Of a stretch of 7,593 bases of DNA, positions 1-6,281 are shown piece by piece. The stretch lies in assembly GCF_000272405.2 (NCBI RefSeq), contig NZ_AJZM02000138.1, positions 5,328 through 12,920 of the forward strand. Reading direction: 5' to 3'. The notes under the pieces are model-generated. The model had not been told where the DNA came from and searched no databases. It worked only from the letters and a program-made list of their open reading frames with translations. Positions within the stretch are counted from its first letter, which is position 1; each line of letters opens with the position of its first letter. A program made the translations under genes and the position numbers. This DNA comes from Vibrio tasmaniensis 1F-187 (GTDB lineage Bacteria > Pseudomonadota > Gammaproteobacteria > Enterobacterales > Vibrionaceae).

Positions 1-24
1 TTTAGCTAGCGAGTGAAAAACGAA

Positions 25-57
25 AAGGCCATTGAAGTTTATGATTTCAATGGCCTT
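25..57 (-). terminator. Bidirectional hairpin terminator downstream of the fhuC-like gene
   Basis: A perfect 12-bp inverted repeat (25-36 paired with 46-57, AAGGCCATTGAA and its complement) encloses a 9-nt loop. Read on the minus strand, the stem is followed by a T-rich tract (complement of 12-26), which is the classic intrinsic terminator form. It lies about 55 bp past the fhuC-like stop codon, so it should end the reductase-ATPase transcript. On the plus strand the stem is followed by a weaker C/T tract, so it may also end a convergent gene lying to the left of the window. Confidence 0.85.
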
Positions 58-63
58 CTTTAT

Positions 64-96
64 GCTTAGAGCTTAGAGCTTAGAGCTTAGAGCTTA
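64..96. repeat. Tandem 7-bp repeat, GCTTAGA x 4.7
   Basis: Four exact copies of GCTTAGA (64-70, 71-77, 78-84, 85-91) are followed by a partial copy GCTTA (92-96), which leads into the 10-bp palindrome AGCTTAAGCT at 91-100. The array lies between the fhuC-like stop and the terminator, so copy-number change would alter the 3' untranslated region and not a reading frame. It is likely a slipped-strand simple repeat; no function is evident. Confidence 0.9.
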
Positions 97-112
97 AGCT
101 GAAATGCCCGAA

Positions 113-898
113 CTATTCACAGACGACTGCAACCTTCTCACTTGCTGCTGTCTTAGCTGGAACTGGATGATCGATCAGTCGAATCGGAGACTCATACAAA
201 GCTGACAGCGCTTGTTCATCAAGTAACTTATCCGCACTGCCTTCAAAAGCAATCTGACCTTTTTTCAGTGCAACGATGTGTGTCGCGTAACGCAGTGCTA
301 AGTTCAAATCGTGCAAAATGACGATCACCCCAACATTTTCCGTTTTGTTGAGTTCAGACAGTAAACCCATAAGCTGAAACTGATGATGCACATCCAGTGC
401 CGAAGTTGGTTCATCAAGGATTAGTACTGGTGATTGCTGAGCCAACAACATCGATACCCACGCGCGTTGACGCTCTCCTCCAGATAAATCATCCGCCAAG
501 GCTTGCGAGAATTCAGTGACACCGGTTCTTTCCATCGCTTGTTGGATAATCGACTTATCTTCTGAATTCCAACGGCCTAGCGCGCCTCTCCATGGGAAGC
601 GACCTAAACGAACCAACTCTTCTACGGTTAAGCCTGCAGAAGCGGGGAGCTTTTGCGGTAGATAAGCAATTTTTTTCGCTAAATCTTTGCTTTTGAATGA
701 AGAGAGGGAAGCGCCGTCTAGTTCCACGCTGCCGTGATCCGGCGACATCTGCCCTGAGAGTAAATTAACGAGTGTAGATTTACCCGAACCATTATGGCCA
801 AGAACGACTGTCAGTTCATTGGTCGAAATCGTGAGGTCTTCGATTGAGAGAATGGTTCGTTCATCACGAACAATTTTTATGTTTGAAAGCTGAAACAT
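113..898 (-). CDS. fhuC: Ferric siderophore ABC transporter ATPase, FhuC-like
   Basis: This 261-residue ATPase should drive import of a ferric hydroxamate siderophore through the FhuB-like inner-membrane permease encoded at 6282 onward. All ABC motifs are present: Walker A GHNGSGKS (34-41), Q-loop glutamine at 82 in YLPQ, signature LSGGERQR (138-145), Walker B LILDEPT (159-165) and H-loop histidine 196. The length is close to that of E. coli FhuC (265 residues). The start at 898 is supported by a TCCT/AGGA Shine-Dalgarno at 904-907, 5 nt from the ATG. The gene lies 77 bp behind the reductase gene on the same strand, with no terminator visible between them, so the two are probably co-transcribed. 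Paralogous ATPases for vitamin B12, haem or other siderophores share these motifs; the FhuD/FhuB neighbours point to siderophores. The ATPase is on the opposite strand from its presumed partners. Confidence 0.93.
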   Translation of the reverse strand: MFQLSNIKIVRDERTILSIEDLTISTNELTVVLGHNGSGKSTLVNLLSGQMSPDHGSVELDGASLSSFKSKDLAKKIAYLPQKLPASAGLTVEELVRLGRFPWRGALGRWNSEDKSIIQQAMERTGVTEFSQALADDLSGGERQRAWVSMLLAQQSPVLILDEPTSALDVHHQFQLMGLLSELNKTENVGVIVILHDLNLALRYATHIVALKKGQIAFEGSADKLLDEQALSALYESPIRLIDHPVPAKTAASEKVAVVCE

Positions 899-975
899 GT
901 CAGTCCTGTAATTAGATCAGTAGCGAAGCTCAATGGGAGAAGGATCGTCGTATTGAACTTTAATAAATGGCGTGA

Positions 976-1734
976 CTAAGCGATTTTTTTGTTGTCTGGA
1001 TGCCTAGGGCAATTATCACAGTACTTTCTTGAATCGCACTTATAAACCAGGCAGCAGCTGATTCTGATCAGTTTTAACATCCCCGAACTAGAGTCCACTT
1101 TAAGGCTGTCTAAATGATTTTCAGACAACTGGCATGCTTCTAACCAAAGCTTAGCTTGCGCAATAATGTAATCGTTGGTCAGGCTTGGTTCGTGTTGCTG
1201 AAGTTTTATCAAACTGCCTAACAATAGATCGGCCAATAAATGATTGGTAAATCCTGGGCGAATACGTGTCCATTCACTGATCTGGCTTCGATAAAACTCA
1301 GTCAGTGCAAGAATGGCTTCACCAGCATCGGGAATCAGCTCTTCTGGTGAACCATGTTGATGATCACCATTAAAGAAGCGGTAGCCAGTAATGAACTCTT
1401 TGTATCTAAATTGACCGATATTCTTGATGTCGGGCAATGAATGAAGCCCATAGATAGAAATGAAAGTCACATAGATAGGCTGCCAACACACGAGATCCCA
1501 GGTTCGCGTTAACCAATACGCTTTGCCTGCTTCTGGGTGGCTTTGCGAAAGACCATCGTAAACTCGTTTGAGCTCTTTATGGCTATTCTCATTTGTTACC
1601 GCAATGCTCTTGTTATTAAGTGCACCAAAGCTTCCGCTTAAATAAGGGGTCACTTGTTTTGAGTAAGCGAAGATTTTTTGATGTAGAGACGGGGCTTTCC
1701 GACGAGTGATAATATTGTGCAGTTGGGGAAGCAT
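976..1734 (-). CDS. FhuF-like siderophore-iron reductase ([2Fe-2S])
   Basis: This 252-residue cytoplasmic protein likely reduces Fe(III) in the imported siderophore so that iron is released. The key evidence is the C-terminal motif C227-C228-x10-C239-x2-C242, the arrangement that holds the unusual [2Fe-2S] cluster of E. coli FhuF (262 residues). A tryptophan- and aromatic-rich stretch around residues 72-97 (AYWLTRTWDLVCWQP and following) resembles the siderophore ferric reductase family related to FhuF (TIGR03950-like, from memory), so I leave the symbol blank. A further cysteine, C233, lies inside the x10 spacer. There is no signal peptide. The ATG at 1734 has only a weak Shine-Dalgarno (TTAAG directly before it). 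A Fur-like site lies 10 bp upstream of the start codon, consistent with iron repression. It is the first gene of the minus-strand pair and is divergent from the regulator gene. Confidence 0.87.
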   Translation of the reverse strand: MLPQLHNIITRRKAPSLHQKIFAYSKQVTPYLSGSFGALNNKSIAVTNENSHKELKRVYDGLSQSHPEAGKAYWLTRTWDLVCWQPIYVTFISIYGLHSLPDIKNIGQFRYKEFITGYRFFNGDHQHGSPEELIPDAGEAILALTEFYRSQISEWTRIRPGFTNHLLADLLLGSLIKLQQHEPSLTNDYIIAQAKLWLEACQLSENHLDSLKVDSSSGMLKLIRISCCLVYKCDSRKYCDNCPRHPDNKKIA

Positions 1735-1743
1735 CTTAAATCA

Positions 1744-1762
1744 ATAAATGAGAATCAGTTGC
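1744..1762. promoter_or_regulatory. Putative Fur box before the reductase gene
   Basis: The core TGAGAATCA at 1749-1757 matches 8 of 9 central positions of the Fur consensus (TGATAATCA), and about 12 of 19 over the full 19-bp site. It lies just upstream of the reductase start at 1734 and in the divergent region shared with the regulator gene. It could therefore repress the minus-strand operon when iron is plentiful. The flanks are weak, so this is a moderate prediction. Confidence 0.5.
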
Positions 1763-1774
1763 GTTATCATAACG
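1762..1774. promoter_or_regulatory. Perfect 13-bp palindrome CGTTATCATAACG
   Basis: A 6-1-6 inverted repeat (CGTTAT, C, ATAACG) abuts the Fur-like site. It contains TTATCAT, part of the Fur consensus, so it may extend the Fur-binding region or be a separate operator in the divergent promoter. Confidence 0.4.
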
Positions 1775-1866
1775 AACATAGTCGAGGATAACCATACAAA
1801 ATGGAGCATCTACTCGGTGCTTTTTACGTTTTTGAGATTTATAAAGTTTGGGTGGGCTGTCCTTTT

Positions 1867-1899
1867 TTCAGTGATAAAAGCCACTTTAAGTGATAAAAG
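1867..1899. repeat. Direct repeat TT(C/A)AGTGATAAAAG with 19-bp period
   Basis: Two copies of a 14-nt word, at 1867-1880 and 1886-1899, differ at one base; 11 consecutive bases (AGTGATAAAAG) are identical. The copies are 19 bp apart, close to two helical turns, and the second ends 48 bp before the regulator start at 1948. The inverted repeat CACTT-T-AAGTG (1882-1892) spans the junction. Paired direct half-sites of this kind are typical of AraC-family operators, so autoregulation is a reasonable inference. Confidence 0.5.
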
Positions 1900-1947
1900 T
1901 ATTGTTGAACCCAACACGCCCTAGTCAAAAATAGAGAAGATGAAAGC

Positions 1948-2862
1948 TTGAATATGAACACACCTGCATTTGACCGTATCAGCCGCGTTCTGGCTTATAT
2001 CCATGCGAATCTTAGCTCTGCGTTATCGCTAGAAGATTTAGCGACGCAAAGCTGTTGGTCTCGTTGGCAGCTGCAAAGAGTGTTTCAAGCCGAAACCGGG
2101 CTTACCGTGGCGAACTATGTGAGAGAGTTAAAGTTAAGTCAGGCTGCCGAAGAGCTGCTTGATGGAAAAGATCGTGTTATCGATATTGCGCTTGGTCTCG
2201 GATTCAATTCAGAAATAAGCTTTAGCCGTTCGTTTAAGCAAATGTTTGGGGTAAGCCCAAGTCAGTATAGAAAAGCAGGCAAAAGAGTAGGGCTAAAAAA
2301 GCCGATACAAGTATCTGAGACGGCGAGTAATTCAGAAAATAGGGCGTTAAGCTTTGTGGAAGTACGCATTGATGAAAGAGAGTCTTTCTTAGTGAAAGGA
2401 ATGACATCAGAAATCAGTGGCTTGTTTTCACTCACGCAAGACTTCGCGCAGAAAGTCCCTCAGCTATGGTCACGTTTAGAAGGTGAGGTTGAAATCCCTG
2501 ACGCCAACATGCTCCAGTTTATTGGCGTTGTTGACCTGACTCAGTCTTGTTTTGACGGAACCAATATTTACTATTGTGCGGGCGTTGAGCTTCATGACGA
2601 GATCTCTATCCCGCAACTGCCTAGTATTATCTCTGATAAGTTAGAGGTGCTGACGATTCCGAAGCAAACCTATGCTGTAGTGAAGCACCGTGGTCCTATA
2701 GAGCATCTACCCCATACTCTAAGTTGGTTTGTGCTTAATTGGCTTCCAAATTCAGGTTATCGTGGCGTTGATGGTTATGAACTTGAGATGTACCCATTTG
2801 GCTATCAAGCTCATGCTTCTGATGCGGAAATGGAGTACTGGGTTCCTATTATTAAATCGTAG
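1948..2862 (+). CDS. AraC-family regulator with C-terminal GyrI-like domain
   Basis: This 304-residue protein is a transcription factor that probably controls the adjacent receptor gene. The N-terminal AraC DNA-binding domain spans about residues 10-110. Its first helix-turn-helix lies near 28-49 and the second near 76-99, followed by the family signature ending FGVSPSQYRK (100-109). A linker leads to a GyrI-like effector-binding domain (about 135-302), recognisable from KQTYAVVKHRGPIEHL and the later GYELEMYPF. This order, DNA binding first and ligand domain second, is that of Rob-type proteins. Known siderophore regulators of the AraC family (PchR, YbtA, AlcR) carry the ligand domain at the N terminus. 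The start is TTG at 1948, with AGAGAAG 8 nt upstream. An in-frame ATG at 1954 is an equal alternative, and an in-frame stop at 1906 excludes a longer form with any usual start codon. The regulatory target is inferred from position. Confidence 0.88.
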   Translation: MNMNTPAFDRISRVLAYIHANLSSALSLEDLATQSCWSRWQLQRVFQAETGLTVANYVRELKLSQAAEELLDGKDRVIDIALGLGFNSEISFSRSFKQMFGVSPSQYRKAGKRVGLKKPIQVSETASNSENRALSFVEVRIDERESFLVKGMTSEISGLFSLTQDFAQKVPQLWSRLEGEVEIPDANMLQFIGVVDLTQSCFDGTNIYYCAGVELHDEISIPQLPSIISDKLEVLTIPKQTYAVVKHRGPIEHLPHTLSWFVLNWLPNSGYRGVDGYELEMYPFGYQAHASDAEMEYWVPIIKS

Positions 2863-2901
2863 TCATATTTCAGCCCTCCGACTTTCTCCCCCCTTCTCAA
2901 A

Positions 2902-2928
2902 AGCCTTTGTGTTACAAGGTCAAAGGCT
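2902..2928. repeat. Inverted repeat AGCCTTTG / CAAAGGCT
   Basis: An 8-bp perfect inverted repeat (2902-2909 and 2921-2928) encloses 11 nt, about 40 bp after the regulator stop. There is no T tract after it, so it is a poor intrinsic terminator. It overlaps the 15-bp tandem repeats. Confidence 0.45.
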
Positions 2929-2955
2929 ACAAGGTCAAATGTTACTAGATCAATT
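2911..2955. repeat. Three tandem 15-bp repeats upstream of the receptor gene
   Basis: The units are GTTACAAGGTCAAAG (2911-2925), GCTACAAGGTCAAAT (2926-2940) and GTTACTAGATCAATT (2941-2955). The first two share 12 consecutive bases (TACAAGGTCAAA) and the third is degenerate. An inverted TTGACC at 2973-2978 mirrors the GGTCAA core. The array ends about 150 bp before the receptor start codon. Repeated half-sites in a promoter gap behind an AraC-type gene suggest a regulator-binding site, but a chance or neutral repeat is not excluded. Confidence 0.6.
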
Positions 2956-2976
2956 GTGTGTTTAATCAGCAATTGA
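2950..2976. repeat. Inverted repeat TCAATTG / CAATTGA
   Basis: A 7-bp perfect inverted repeat (2950-2956 and 2970-2976) with a 13-nt spacer overlaps the last 15-bp repeat unit and the inverted TTGACC. It could be an operator or a weak RNA hairpin in the receptor upstream region. Confidence 0.4.
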
Positions 2977-3027
2977 CCTGGTTTTACTCAAAATAGGCCA
3001 AGTTCTTTTTGAATTTGCACCAAATTG

Positions 3028-3057
3028 TTAATTATCCCATCTCTAGATACATACAAT
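3028..3057 (+). promoter_or_regulatory. Candidate promoter of the receptor gene
   Basis: A TACAAT -10 element at 3052-3057 lies 18 bp after a poor -35 (TTAATT, 3028-3033). A weak -35 fits a promoter that needs an activator. A second TACAAT at 3080-3085 is an alternative. The Fur-like site follows the first -10 at once and would cover the transcription start. Confidence 0.3.
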
Positions 3058-3060
3058 GCA

Positions 3061-3079
3061 AATGAGATTTATTACTATT
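3061..3079. promoter_or_regulatory. Putative Fur box before the receptor gene
   Basis: This 19-bp site (AATGAGATTTATTACTATT) matches about 14 of 18 defined positions of the inverted Fur consensus AATGATAATnATTATCATT. It lies 30 bp before the receptor ATG, between two candidate -10 elements. This position suits iron-dependent repression of the receptor. Confidence 0.6.
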
Positions 3080-3108
3080 TACAATTAAGCATTGGTACCG
3101 AGGGAATC

Positions 3109-5238
3109 ATGACCACTCACACTCGTTTTAAGTATTCATCATTGGCAGTCGCATTGCTGACTGCGTTTTCAGCGCAAGCATTCGCGGAAGATACCGCTAC
3201 TTCGGCAGATTCGAATGTAGAAACTATTACTGTTATGGGTAAAGCCTACCGTAATACAGCAACGAAAACCGTTTTAGCGCCAGAAGAAACGCCGCAAACA
3301 CTTAACGTTATCGAAAGCGAACAGATGGAACAACGTGGTGTTAAGTCTGTAATGCAAGCTCTTCGTTATGCACCAGGTGTATCAACCGAGAATAAAGGTG
3401 GTGCAGTGGTTCTTAGTGATTGGGTTAAAATTCGCGGTTTTGACTCTACGAATAACTATTATGACGGAATGATGTTGCCAATCCTTCCTGGATGGAACGT
3501 ACAACCTCAGATTGATCCTATTGCAATGGAGCGTTTGGAAATATTTAAAGGTCCAACATCGGTTCTTTACGGGTCAATGCCACCAGGAGGCATGGTTAAT
3601 ATCATTGCAAAAGCGCCTAAGTTTGAAGAGTCTACGAAAATTGGCTTAGCAACGGGTTTAGATAACTTAGTTGAAGCTTCAATTGATACAACGGGTGCTT
3701 TGAGTGACAACGTTGCTTATCGCTTGGTTGCTCTGGGTCGTAAGAAAGATACGCAAGTAGACGGCGTTGAGGAAGAGCGCTATGTGATTGCGCCATCAAT
3801 CGATTGGTATGTGTCTGATAAAACCTTTATTAACTTCAATCTTTATTATCAGAATGACCCTGCACTAGGTCAGAACGTGACACTCCCATTAGCGGCGATT
3901 GAATCAGGAAAAGTCTCACCTTCGACATTTGCCGGGGATGTTAATTACAACACCATCAAACGTGATTTCTTGATTACTGGCTATAAGTTTAACCATGATT
4001 TCAACTCAAATTGGGCATTTCTTCAGAATTTCCGTTATATGAAAACTGACTTTTATCAAGAAAGTACTAGCAGTGGCAATTTTGATGCTTCAACTGGCTC
4101 ATTAGCTCGTTCAGCATATAGCACCGATGAAAGTTCTACGGGTATTAGTGTTGATAACCAACTATCGGGCCTAGTGTCGACTGGCTCATTGGATCACTAT
4201 TTACTTTTTGGTGTGGATTATCGAAACACAGAGGGTGATGTAGCCTACGACGCTTTCGCAGGTGTTGATAGCATCAACCTTTACAATCCAAATAACGATA
4301 AGCTGAACCCGAATGATTTTACTAAAACGTATTATCAAAATAACGACATTGAAGTGAGTCAGCTTGGTTTCTATTTCCAAGACCAGATGTTGATTGATAA
4401 TTGGGTGTTTATTGCTGGTGGTCGTTTTGACAAAGTCGAAACAACGACAAAAGTATCAGTATTTGGTGGTGCACCAAGTAAAACGGATACTGATGATACT
4501 AATTTCTCATACCGCTTAGGTGCTTTGTACAAATTTGATAATGGTTTATCTCCATTTGCTAACTTTGCTACCAGTTTTGAACCGAGTGTAAAGTTAGATA
4601 CTAACGGTAACAACCTAGATCCTGAAACAGGTGAACAAGTTGAGTTGGGTCTTAAGTATGACTCATATGAGAATATGATTTCAGGCTCGATGGCTCTGTT
4701 CCAAGTGAACAAAAAAAATGTGGGCGTTCGTCCTGATGGAGCTTCACCATGGACTTCAGTTGGTGAGATTCGATCACAAGGTATTGAGTTAGAAGGACGA
4801 GCACAAGTCACTGATAACTTGGATGTGTTAGCGAACTACACATACACCGATATGGAAATTACTGAAGATAGAAACGCATCAAATATCGGGCAAACACCAG
4901 TATTTGTACCAGATCATACTGCAAATGTTTGGGCTAACTATTTTGTACGTAGTGGTGCAATGAGTGGCCTTAGAGTCGGCGGTGGCGTGCGTTATGTGGG
5001 AGAAACTGTTCTAAACGATACGTCAGACAAAAATAAAGGCCAAGTACCATCATATACTTTAGTTGATTTGTCTCTAGGTTATGACTTAGGAGAGGTTAAC
5101 AGCTCGCTTAAGAACACAACAGCTAATGTCGTTGCAAATAACATATTCAATGAAGAGTATTACACTTGTTGGAATGAGAGCTATTGCTGGTACGGTCAAG
5201 AGCAAACTGTAGAATTTAATGTTAATTACGAATTCTAA
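3109..5238 (+). CDS. TonB-dependent ferric siderophore receptor, FhuA/FoxA type
   Basis: This 709-residue outer-membrane receptor should bind a ferric siderophore and import it with TonB energy. Residues 1-26 are a signal peptide, with probable cleavage at AFA|ED. A TonB box (ETITVM, 38-43) and a plug domain of about 50-170 follow. The plug ends in ERLEIFKGPTSVLYGSMPPG and nearby residues (141-160), which resembles the FhuA plug. The rest is the 22-strand barrel, ending in phenylalanine as outer-membrane barrels do. Near the end, a cysteine pair with spacing C-x5-C followed by WYG, after NIFNEEYYT, matches the last extracellular loop of FhuA and of ferrioxamine receptors. The ligand is therefore probably a hydroxamate such as ferrichrome or ferrioxamine, but cannot be told from sequence. 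The start is ATG 3109, with GAGGGA at 3100-3105 and a proper signal peptide. An in-frame TTG at 3025 would add 28 residues before the signal peptide and is unlikely. Confidence 0.93.
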   Translation: MTTHTRFKYSSLAVALLTAFSAQAFAEDTATSADSNVETITVMGKAYRNTATKTVLAPEETPQTLNVIESEQMEQRGVKSVMQALRYAPGVSTENKGGAVVLSDWVKIRGFDSTNNYYDGMMLPILPGWNVQPQIDPIAMERLEIFKGPTSVLYGSMPPGGMVNIIAKAPKFEESTKIGLATGLDNLVEASIDTTGALSDNVAYRLVALGRKKDTQVDGVEEERYVIAPSIDWYVSDKTFINFNLYYQNDPALGQNVTLPLAAIESGKVSPSTFAGDVNYNTIKRDFLITGYKFNHDFNSNWAFLQNFRYMKTDFYQESTSSGNFDASTGSLARSAYSTDESSTGISVDNQLSGLVSTGSLDHYLLFGVDYRNTEGDVAYDAFAGVDSINLYNPNNDKLNPNDFTKTYYQNNDIEVSQLGFYFQDQMLIDNWVFIAGGRFDKVETTTKVSVFGGAPSKTDTDDTNFSYRLGALYKFDNGLSPFANFATSFEPSVKLDTNGNNLDPETGEQVELGLKYDSYENMISGSMALFQVNKKNVGVRPDGASPWTSVGEIRSQGIELEGRAQVTDNLDVLANYTYTDMEITEDRNASNIGQTPVFVPDHTANVWANYFVRSGAMSGLRVGGGVRYVGETVLNDTSDKNKGQVPSYTLVDLSLGYDLGEVNSSLKNTTANVVANNIFNEEYYTCWNESYCWYGQEQTVEFNVNYEF

Positions 5239-5259
5239 CTAAGTTAGGGTTATCAATTT

Positions 5260-5289
5260 AAAGCAGCCATTACTGGGCTGCTTTTGTCG
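5260..5289 (+). terminator. Hairpin terminator or attenuator after the receptor gene
   Basis: A 9-bp perfect stem (AAAGCAGCC, 5260-5268, with GGCTGCTTT, 5276-5284) has a 7-nt loop and runs into TTTTGTCGTTT. It lies 21 bp after the receptor stop and about 40 bp before the binding-protein start. It probably ends most receptor transcripts. Expression of the next genes would then depend on read-through or on a promoter in 5290-5328. A TAGAAT at 5302-5307 could be a -10 there, but no good -35 is seen. Confidence 0.75.
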
Positions 5290-5328
5290 TTTGAATAAAT
5301 ATAGAATTTAGATTGAGTAGGCAACAAT

Positions 5329-6279
5329 ATGAATTTACAACGAATAGCTTCCCATGTTTCTAAAATAAAGAGCTTGCATACAAAGCTAGCAGTATCCGTA
5401 TTAGCGAGCGCTTTATCGTTTAATGCGATGGCTGATTACCAAGTTGAAGATAGCGAGGGCGTTAAAACCCTTGAAGCTCAGCCTGTTAGAGTGGCGGCGC
5501 TGAACTGGGACATAGCCGAACAAGTGATTGAACTCGGTGTTACGCCAGTCGCGGTCCCTGATATTGCAGGTTATACCGATTGGGTTGTTCAACCTGCCAT
5601 TCCAGAAGGCGTGGCGGACATTGGCACTCGAACTGAGCCCAATTTTTCTGCTTTGAAGAAGCTAAATCCTGATGTGATTCTCATCGCTTCGCCTCAGAAA
5701 GATCTTCAGGAGCGACTATCTGAAATTGCGCCCGTGCTTTACTACCAAACGTACAGTGAACAACACAGCAATGCAGCGGCTGCTATCGAGAACTTCAAGA
5801 AGATCGGACAGTTGCTTGGTAAAGAAGAACAAGCGAACCAAAAGCTGGCCGCAATGGATGAGCGTATCGCTGTCCTTAAGGCTGAACTGGATAAAGCGTA
5901 TCCGGGCGACAAACCGAAAGTGACCTCTTTCCGTTTTGCGAGCACCACATCGGTGTTCATTTACGGCGATAACTCTATTCCACAATATGCGCTTGAACAG
6001 TTAGGTTTTGAAAATGCGATGGATCTTCCTGCGAGTCAGTGGGGCATCAGTCAAAAACGAATGACAGAGCTTAAGAACGTAAAGAAGGGCATTGCACTTT
6101 ACTTTGAACCTTTCCCATATCAAGACAAACTAGACCGTTCTCCGGTTTGGAAGAGCATGCCTTTTGTTCGTAATGGTCAATTTAGCCCAGTAGCGGCAAG
6201 TTGGAGTTACGGCGGTGCCATGTCGATTTTGTATAACGCAGAAGCTATGGCGCAATCGCTGTTGACGTTAGCGGAGTAG
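5329..6279 (+). CDS. fhuD: Periplasmic ferric siderophore-binding protein, FhuD-like
   Basis: This 316-residue solute-binding protein (class III, PF01497-type) should pass the ferric siderophore from the receptor to the FhuB-like permease. A signal peptide covers residues 1-35, with a hydrophobic stretch at about 20-33 and cleavage after AMA; there is no lipobox cysteine. Similarity to E. coli FhuD (296 residues) is clear: GTRTEPN at 99-105 matches GLRTEPN, and VWKSMPFVRNGQF (273-285) matches VWQAMPFVR-type sequence. By my hand alignment, the FhuD ligand residues Arg84 and Trp217 correspond to R101 and W238, while Tyr106 corresponds to Q123. The ATG at 5329 has only a weak TAGG ahead of it (5318-5321). 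It lies 90 bp after the receptor and 2 bp before the permease. A hydroxamate ligand is likely, but the exact siderophore is unknown. Confidence 0.92.
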   Translation: MNLQRIASHVSKIKSLHTKLAVSVLASALSFNAMADYQVEDSEGVKTLEAQPVRVAALNWDIAEQVIELGVTPVAVPDIAGYTDWVVQPAIPEGVADIGTRTEPNFSALKKLNPDVILIASPQKDLQERLSEIAPVLYYQTYSEQHSNAAAAIENFKKIGQLLGKEEQANQKLAAMDERIAVLKAELDKAYPGDKPKVTSFRFASTTSVFIYGDNSIPQYALEQLGFENAMDLPASQWGISQKRMTELKNVKKGIALYFEPFPYQDKLDRSPVWKSMPFVRNGQFSPVAASWSYGGAMSILYNAEAMAQSLLTLAE

Positions 6280-6281
6280 TA

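Noticed and set aside
1..24. Possible 3' end of a plus-strand gene at the left edge
   Set aside because: Stops occur in two frames and the terminator could serve such a gene, but there is too little sequence to support a coding call.
1940..1951. Three-codon mini-ORF (ATG AAA GCT TGA) overlapping the regulator start
   Set aside because: It could act as a leader peptide, but it is too short to judge and AGAGAAG abuts its ATG too closely for initiation.
2902..2928. Intrinsic terminator for the regulator gene
   Set aside because: The 8-bp stem is not followed by a T tract; it is reported only as an inverted repeat.
2729..2965. Open frame of 78 codons overlapping the end of the regulator gene
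   Set aside because: It overlaps the regulator in another frame, matches no family, and its tail is built from the 15-bp repeats.
3025..3108. A longer receptor start at an in-frame TTG (3025)
   Set aside because: It would put 28 polar residues before a good signal peptide and overlap the putative Fur site and -10 elements. ATG 3109 has a Shine-Dalgarno and starts the signal peptide.
4371..4811. 146-codon minus-strand open frame within the receptor gene
   Set aside because: It is antisense to the barrel region of the receptor and shows no domain or ribosome binding site of note.
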